This document shows, in pieces, positions 7,209 through 8,361 of a stretch of 8,361 nt of DNA. A program made the position numbers and the translations under genes. The stretch comes from Vulcanimicrobiota bacterium. GTDB lineage: Bacteria; Vulcanimicrobiota; Vulcanimicrobiia; Vulcanimicrobiales; Vulcanimicrobiaceae. Where the stretch lies: positions 1 to 8,361 of the forward strand of contig JACRTZ010000051.1 of the NCBI GenBank assembly GCA_014304965.1, in the 5' to 3' direction. The notes beneath the pieces are model-generated. The model saw only the letters and a program-made list of their open reading frames with translations. It was not told the origin of the DNA and ran no database searches. Each line of letters starts with the position of its first letter. Position 1 is the first letter of the stretch.

Positions 7209-7229
7209 CCCGGTCAAGGGTGGTACACT
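7200..7229 (+). promoter_or_regulatory. promoter of the diiron protein gene
   Basis: TTGACG (7200-7205) and TACACT (7224-7229) are spaced by 18 bp, a good sigma70-type match. Transcription would start near 7236, inside the palindrome at 7233-7248. The -35 box lies in the first codons of the divergent protease gene. Confidence 0.55.
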
Positions 7230-7232
7230 TTA

Positions 7233-7248
7233 CTTACCATTTGGTAAG
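7233..7248. promoter_or_regulatory. perfect palindromic operator CTTACCA-TT-TGGTAAG
   Basis: Two perfect 7-bp arms flank a 2-bp centre, the size and style of TetR/MarR-type operators. The site covers the predicted transcription start, and its right arm runs into the Shine-Dalgarno AAGGAG (7246-7251). A bound protein would block the diiron gene and possibly the divergent protease gene. A second palindrome, GGAGCGCTCC (7248-7257), adjoins it. Confidence 0.6.
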
Positions 7249-7263
7249 GAGCGCTCCACGGGT

Positions 7264-8310
7264 ATGGCGATCGATCAGGCAGTCCCGGTCCACGAACTGG
7301 TTGTCCCAGAAGGTGGGTTTACGCCGGCGCCGCCGGTACCCCAGCCCAACATCTATCCCATGGAGTGGCGCGTCGAAACGCCCAAGCTCGTGGACCTGTA
7401 CGAGCGCTCCAAGCGGCAGCTGTACAACCCGTCCGACTTTGCCTGGGACGAACTGCGGCCCGAAGATTTTACGCCCGAAGAACGCATCGGCATCATGTAT
7501 TGGTACGCCGTGCTCGCGAACTTCGACGGTTCCGGCCCTGCGGTATTTGCCAAAGCGACGATTCACGCGTTCGAACAGCACACGGAAGATCCGGTGCGAA
7601 AGTGCTTCTTTTCGATTACGCGCGATGAGATGAATCATGAAGAGTGCTGTCAGCGCGCCATTCAGAAGTTGGTGCCCGGCGGTCCTCTCGATTTCGAACC
7701 GAAAACCGATTTGGAACGAGCCGCGATCAACAACATTCAGTGGCTCTACCACAACGGCGGCCGCTACTGGAAAGGCTACGGCGAGTCGCTTAGCAAGTAT
7801 CCGCTCTCGGTCTTGTTCACGTCGTTCATGATGGGCGAAGTGGCGAGTTCGACGCTCTTTTTCGGCATGTCCAAGAAGGCGACGCATCCGGTCTTCAAGG
7901 AGATCTTTCGGCGCGTCGGTCAGGACGAAGCACGCCACCTCGCGATCTGCTTGACCATTCTCGAAAAAGACTGGCCGGGTCTGACCGAAGACTACAAGAC
8001 GCTCATCACCAAGCAATTGCGCGCCGGCTTCGTCTTCCTTTCCATGATTCTGTGGGAGCCGCCCAACCAGTTCTGGGAAATCCCCGATTACTTCTTGCCG
8101 AACCATCGCGTGCTCGTGCAGCACGCGCGCGACGGCGGCCTCGGCGTCTTGACCTTCGACGAGCAAGCCGAGAATTGGCGCCTCGCGCTCGCGCGCGTTC
8201 GGGCGATCGTGGAAGAGTGGGGGATCAAGTTCCCGGCGATTCCCGAACTCGACCTCGATGGCGTGGACGTCGGGCACATCGGGCCCGAGGACATCATTCC
8301 GGTCTTCTAG
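7264..8310 (+). CDS. ferritin-superfamily diiron-carboxylate protein, AurF/R2-like
   Basis: This soluble, mostly helical protein of 348 aa has the paired ExxH metal-binding pattern of diiron enzymes. The predicted ligands are Asp88 (NFDGSG), Glu122 and His125 (RDEMNH), Glu192 (MMGEVA), and Glu222 and His225 (QDEARH). The spacing and the DPxRK segment (109-113) before the first ExxH resemble AurF, the p-aminobenzoate N-oxygenase. The third histidine AurF has four residues before its second ExxH is Val218 here, and the first ligand is Asp rather than Glu, as in ribonucleotide reductase R2. It is probably an O2-activating oxygenase or oxidase of unknown substrate. There is no signal peptide or membrane segment. 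The start is ATG 7264, with AAGGAG twelve bases upstream; the stop is TAG. It stands alone under its own operator-bearing promoter. Confidence 0.78.
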   Translation: MAIDQAVPVHELVVPEGGFTPAPPVPQPNIYPMEWRVETPKLVDLYERSKRQLYNPSDFAWDELRPEDFTPEERIGIMYWYAVLANFDGSGPAVFAKATIHAFEQHTEDPVRKCFFSITRDEMNHEECCQRAIQKLVPGGPLDFEPKTDLERAAINNIQWLYHNGGRYWKGYGESLSKYPLSVLFTSFMMGEVASSTLFFGMSKKATHPVFKEIFRRVGQDEARHLAICLTILEKDWPGLTEDYKTLITKQLRAGFVFLSMILWEPPNQFWEIPDYFLPNHRVLVQHARDGGLGVLTFDEQAENWRLALARVRAIVEEWGIKFPAIPELDLDGVDVGHIGPEDIIPVF

Positions 8311-8339
8311 GAGCCTGTAGGGTTTTGAGAGCGAGAATC

Positions 8340-8348
8340 TGTTACAAT
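8340..8348 (+). promoter_or_regulatory. extended -10 promoter at right edge
   Basis: TGTTACAAT matches TGnTAnnnT. A TTGAGA at 8325-8330 is too close (12 bp) to act as a normal -35. Transcription would begin about seven bases downstream, at the A of the ATG at 8355. Confidence 0.4.
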
Positions 8349-8354
8349 TGATCC

Positions 8355-8361
8355 ATGAGCG
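8355..8361 (+). CDS. possible start of a next gene, cut by the window end
   Basis: Only ATG AGC G is visible. The support is its position seven bases after the extended -10 box and 44 bp after the diiron gene's stop. There is no Shine-Dalgarno sequence. The product cannot be judged. Confidence 0.25.

Noticed and set aside
6288..7247. 319-codon plus-strand open frame opposite the protease gene
   Set aside because: The minus strand has a signal peptide and two D-S/T-G motifs; the plus frame is Arg-rich shadow sequence.
7234..8277. 347-codon open frame antisense to the diiron gene
   Set aside because: The plus-strand frame has clear diiron ligand motifs, a Shine-Dalgarno and a promoter; the antisense frame has no family resemblance and is a codon-bias shadow.
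8311..8342. Terminator after the diiron gene
   Set aside because: No stable stem followed by a T-run is visible; a run of four T at 8323-8326 is not preceded by a hairpin.

Overview
The window is dense, GC-rich bacterial chromosomal DNA with ordinary metabolic genes. It has no transposase, tRNA, rRNA or CRISPR array. The translated families are widespread, so the host cannot be named from sequence alone. High GC, Arg/Ala-rich shadow frames, GTG starts and a secreted tandem retropepsin-like protein would suit an uncultivated soil-type lineage such as Eremiobacterota or Acidobacteriota, but that is a guess.

Left block, minus strand (4734 down to 1): four tightly packed genes that look like one transcription unit. 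In order they are a 2-oxoacid dehydrogenase E1 alpha subunit (branched-chain type), a PfkB-family pseudouridine kinase (psuK), pseudouridine-5'-phosphate glycosidase (psuG), and paaZ, the ring-opening enzyme of phenylacetate catabolism, which runs off the left edge. paaZ is interrupted by one in-frame TGA (461-463). PaaZ homology continues in the same frame on both sides, so it is a single-codon lesion, a read-through candidate or a sequence error.

Middle (4735-5092): about 358 bp without a convincing gene. It holds a plus-strand promoter-like pair, a cluster of GTCTC/GAGAC half-sites, several consecutive hairpins and a strong 9-bp GC hairpin. This looks like a regulatory leader or small RNA. 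It is followed by a TetR-family regulator whose C-terminal half resembles acyl-CoA-responsive members (KstR2/FadR/PaaR type), so it is a plausible regulator of the divergent catabolic operon.

Right block: the tetR stop overlaps the stop of a convergent gene for an exported protein with two retropepsin-like aspartic protease units. Divergent from that gene is an AurF-like ferritin-superfamily diiron protein. Its promoter carries a perfect CTTACCA-TT-TGGTAAG palindrome over the predicted transcription start and the Shine-Dalgarno sequence. At the right edge, an extended -10 sits seven bases before an ATG, as if the next gene were read from a leaderless mRNA.

Together the genes suggest carbon salvage from acyl-CoA, aromatic and modified-nucleoside substrates. 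No wholly new system is evident. The best leads are the interrupted paaZ, the structured 4735-5092 region, and the operator-controlled diiron gene.
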